Assembly (NCBI GenBank): GCA_030590525.1
Contig: JAUUYI010000155.1
Location: 1-5,824, forward strand
DNA length: 5,824 nt
Direction: 5' to 3'
From: Sedimenticola sp.
Lineage (GTDB): Bacteria; Pseudomonadota; Gammaproteobacteria; Chromatiales; Chromatiaceae
Shown here: positions 3,622-5,824 of the stretch, in pieces
Layout of the letters: each line of letters opens with the position of its first letter
Numbering within the stretch: the stretch's first letter is position 1
Notes under the pieces: generated by a model
Databases searched by the model: none
What the model saw: only the letters and a program-made list of their open reading frames with translations
Told to the model about the DNA's origin: nothing
Position numbers and translations under genes: made by a program

Positions 3622-5457
3622 TCACTGCTCCTGACGCCCATACAGGGAGGCGTAGAGCCCGTCGCCGCGGATCAGCTGGTTGTGGCTCCCCTCCTCGACG
3701 ATGCGCCCATCCTCGAATACCAGGGCGCGGTCCGCCTGCTTCACGGCGCTCAGGCGGTGGGCGATGATGAGGGTGGTCCGGCCCTGCAGGAATGTCTGCA
3801 GGGCCTGGTGCAGCCGGTACTCTGTGACCGTATCCAGGGAGGAGGTGGCCTCGTCCAGGATGACCACTTTGGGGTTACTCAATACCATCCGGGCCACCGC
3901 CAGCCGCTGGCGCTGGCCACCGGAGAGGCGGATGCCGTTGCGTCCCACCCGTGTTTCCAGTCCTCGATCCAGTTCCCGGATCACCGGGGCCAGTTGAGCG
4001 ATCTCCAGTGCCTGCCACAGTTCCCGCTCCGGGATCTCCCGGCCGAGGGTGAGGTTCATGCGCACGCTGTCATTGAACAGGGCGGGATGCTGCAGCACGG
4101 TGGCCACATTGTCCCTGACCCGGTCCATGCCGATCTTCGAGACCGGGACCCCATCGAAACGGATCTCACCGGATGAGGCGGGGTAGAGTCCCAGAATCAC
4201 CTGCACCAGGGTGGTCTTGCCGCCACCGCTGGCCCCTACCAGGGCAACTTTCTCTCCTGCCCGGATCGACAGGGAGAGGTCGTTTAATACGAGTGGCCCG
4301 TCCCCATAGCGAAAGCAGATCTGTTCCAGGGTGAGCGAGACGGTGCGTTTGCCCCGAAAAGGATCCTGTGCGTGGGGATAGCGGGGCTCCAGACCGATCT
4401 TCATCAGCTGGTTGATCCGGTCCAGGGCTGCCCGGGCGCCATTATAGGAATACTGTATGGCGAGTACCTCCTGCACCGGGCCCATCATGAACCAGAGATA
4501 GGCGAACACCGCCATCATCTGGCCGATGCTGAGGCCGGAGAAGAGCACCATCAGCATGCTCAGGGCGCGGAAGATGTCGAAACCGAACAGGAAGATGGTG
4601 AAGGAGAGTCGCTGGGCGGCATCGCTCTGCCAGGCGAAGGCGCTGGAGTGGTGGCGGATGCCGTCCGCCTTGTGGATGATGCGGGCAATGTAGTGCTGTT
4701 CCCGATTACTGGCACGGATCTGCTGGATGGCATCCAGCGTTTCCGAAAGTACCTCCTGGAACAGCTGGTAGGCGCTGTTCTCCCGGCGCTTCAACTCCTT
4801 GACCCGACGCCCGAAAAGAGTCGTCACCCAGATGACCAGGGGATTGAGAAACAGGATGAAGAGTGCCAGCTGCCAGTTCATCAGCAGCAGCACGATGGCG
4901 GTACCGATAATACTCAGTATCGCCACCAGGAACTTGCTGGTGGCGCTGCCGATGAAAGCATCCACCGCATCCAGGTCTGTCACCAGGTGGGAGGCGACGG
5001 TACCGCTGCCCAGGGTCTCATACTCGGCCATGGAGACACGCCCCAGTCGCTGCAGTAGCCGCCGCCGGATCCGAAAGATGACATCTTTGGCAATGATGCT
5101 GAACTGGCGGGTCTGCCAGACACCGAGCACGAGCGTCATCAGGCGCATCAGCAGGGTCAGCAGCAGGATTGCCAGGATATAGAGCACCGGGCCATGCCAT
5201 GCCTCCGGGAACAGGCCGTTCATGGTGGTTACCGCCACCCCGGGCTGGTGCAGCAGCACCTCGTCCACCAGCAGCGGGATCAATAGTGGGATGGGGACCG
5301 CGATGAGGGCACCCAGAATGGCGATGAGATTGGCCTTCAGAAGCTCGCGGCGGTGCTCCAGCACCATGCCGATCACCTCACGCCAGTCATACGCCCGATT
5401 GCGAACAGGCTCTTCTGGCGCTGCAGGGTCTGGGGTTGTCTCTGCCAAGGGGTGCAT
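3622..5457 (-). CDS. ABC exporter half-transporter (MsbA/MdlB-like TMD-NBD fusion)
   Basis: A type-I ABC exporter subunit of 611 residues that should dimerise in the inner membrane and export a lipid, peptide or drug; the substrate is not readable. An N-terminal six-helix domain spans about residues 40-335. The ATPase domain is complete: A-loop Tyr 384, Walker A GASGGGKTT (408-416), Q-loop Gln 456 in VLQHPALF, signature LSGGQ (511-515), Walker B VVILDE (531-536) with catalytic Glu 536, D-loop SSLD (539-542) and switch His 567 in AHRLS. The start is uncertain. I chose the ATG at 5457 (AGGA 13 bases upstream). A TTG at 5511 would give 629 residues but has no ribosome site and follows a TAA by zero bases. 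The gene is convergent with the DUF1640-like gene and has no partner gene in the window. Confidence 0.93.
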   Translation of the reverse strand: MHPLAETTPDPAAPEEPVRNRAYDWREVIGMVLEHRRELLKANLIAILGALIAVPIPLLIPLLVDEVLLHQPGVAVTTMNGLFPEAWHGPVLYILAILLLTLLMRLMTLVLGVWQTRQFSIIAKDVIFRIRRRLLQRLGRVSMAEYETLGSGTVASHLVTDLDAVDAFIGSATSKFLVAILSIIGTAIVLLLMNWQLALFILFLNPLVIWVTTLFGRRVKELKRRENSAYQLFQEVLSETLDAIQQIRASNREQHYIARIIHKADGIRHHSSAFAWQSDAAQRLSFTIFLFGFDIFRALSMLMVLFSGLSIGQMMAVFAYLWFMMGPVQEVLAIQYSYNGARAALDRINQLMKIGLEPRYPHAQDPFRGKRTVSLTLEQICFRYGDGPLVLNDLSLSIRAGEKVALVGASGGGKTTLVQVILGLYPASSGEIRFDGVPVSKIGMDRVRDNVATVLQHPALFNDSVRMNLTLGREIPERELWQALEIAQLAPVIRELDRGLETRVGRNGIRLSGGQRQRLAVARMVLSNPKVVILDEATSSLDTVTEYRLHQALQTFLQGRTTLIIAHRLSAVKQADRALVFEDGRIVEEGSHNQLIRGDGLYASLYGRQEQ

Positions 5458-5608
5458 AACGCCGGCAATGTCCTGGGGGTGAAGGAGGATTTGGGCTGCG
5501 GAACTAAACAATTATTCCACTTTGCCGATATGGATGCGATACTTCCTGCGTTTCGTTGCAAACTGTGATGATAAGATAGCGGGCTGAAACGGAGAATGTG
5601 ATGTCTTT
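5458..5608. other. Upstream region of the ABC exporter gene
   Basis: About 150 bases between the ABC exporter start and the MITE-like element. It should contain the exporter's promoter on the minus strand, but no convincing -35/-10 pair is visible. The nearest candidates (TTGCAA reading leftward from about 5562, with TATCGC or CATATC boxes) have poor spacing. No RNA gene or ORF is supported. Confidence 0.35.
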
Positions 5609-5822
5609 AGGAGCCTGCCCGAGAATAGAAGCCGGCCGGTTTGTTGCTCCTGCAAAACTGGCATTTCCGCCATCCCTGGCGGTCGTAGCGAGGGGAAGCC
5701 ATTTTTATGCCCATTTTTTGGTCATTTGAGGCGAATAGTTACTCATATTTAACGAAAATGAGCGGAAAAATGGGCCAAAATGGCTTTTCCGCAGTAGGTT
5801 CTCTATTCTCGGACAGGCTCCT
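5609..5822. mobile_element. MITE-like element, 214 bp, with 21-bp terminal inverted repeats
   Basis: The left end (5609-5629, starting AGGAGCCTG and ending CCGAGAATAGA) and the right end (5802-5822) are reverse complements at 20 of 21 positions. The interior holds no ORF of note. It carries an internal hairpin, CCGCCA-TCCC-TGGCGG (5667-5682), and long subterminal inverted repeats: AAGCCATTTT and GCCCATTTTT (5696-5718) against AAAAATGGGC and AAAATGGCTT (5766-5786), continued by TCATTT (5722-5727)/AAATGA (5756-5761). The interior is more AT-rich than the rest of the window. Size, inverted termini and lack of a transposase fit a non-autonomous element moved by an IS sharing its ends; I cannot name that IS. 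The window ends two bases past the element, so the target duplication cannot be checked. Confidence 0.8.
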
Positions 5823-5824
5823 TG

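Noticed and set aside
4372..5058. Long plus-strand open frame (228 residues) antisense to the ABC exporter
   Set aside because: Its Gln/His/Asp-rich, low-complexity translation is what the reverse of a GC-rich membrane-protein gene gives. It has no recognisable motif, and the minus-strand frame has all ABC motifs intact.

Overview
The window looks like a chromosomal stretch of a GC-rich gammaproteobacterium. A sulfur-oxidising or Chromatiales-like lineage is my guess. The basis is a SulP permease, a PEP-CTERM protein behind a sigma-54-type promoter, a small DUF1640-type protein, and several REP/BIME-like palindromic repeats of the GTAGGTYGGG...CCCRACCTAC type. No rRNA or tRNA gene is present, so the taxonomy is only inference.

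Layout. (1) 1-1490, plus strand: the 3' end of a SulP anion permease with its C-terminal STAS domain, overlapping by ATGA a complete ParB/sulfiredoxin-fold protein of the ParBc_2 type. The two form a tight operon. (2) 1491-2050: no gene. It holds two near-identical 97-bp double-hairpin repeats (family A, 135-bp period), each containing a textbook intrinsic terminator, followed by half of a second REP type (family B). (3) 2052-2911: a sigma-54 promoter, a leader of about 180 nt with a terminator-like fold, and a 217-residue secreted PEP-CTERM protein. (4) 2912-3190: a 16-bp perfect hairpin, an AT-rich stretch and a degenerate family-B half repeat. (5) 3191-3430: a 79-residue DUF1640-like membrane-anchored protein. 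(6) 3468-3557: a complete family-B BIME between convergent genes. (7) 3622-5457, minus strand: a full-length type-I ABC exporter half-transporter (TMD-NBD fusion). (8) 5609-5822: a 214-bp non-coding element with 21-bp terminal inverted repeats, most likely a complete MITE.

How the genes relate. The SulP and ParB-like proteins are probably translationally coupled and end at the family-A terminators. The PEP-CTERM gene is a stand-alone target of a sorting system (exosortase, EPS cluster, PrsK/PrsR regulators) that must lie elsewhere in the genome. The DUF1640 protein and the ABC exporter show no evident functional link to it. The intergenic space is unusually rich in palindromic repeats, with at least three distinct hairpin types plus the MITE. 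The observations I rate highest are the PEP-CTERM control region (sigma-54 site, then a terminator-like leader overlapping a small ORF), the SulP/ParB-fold coupling, and the A/B repeat mosaic.
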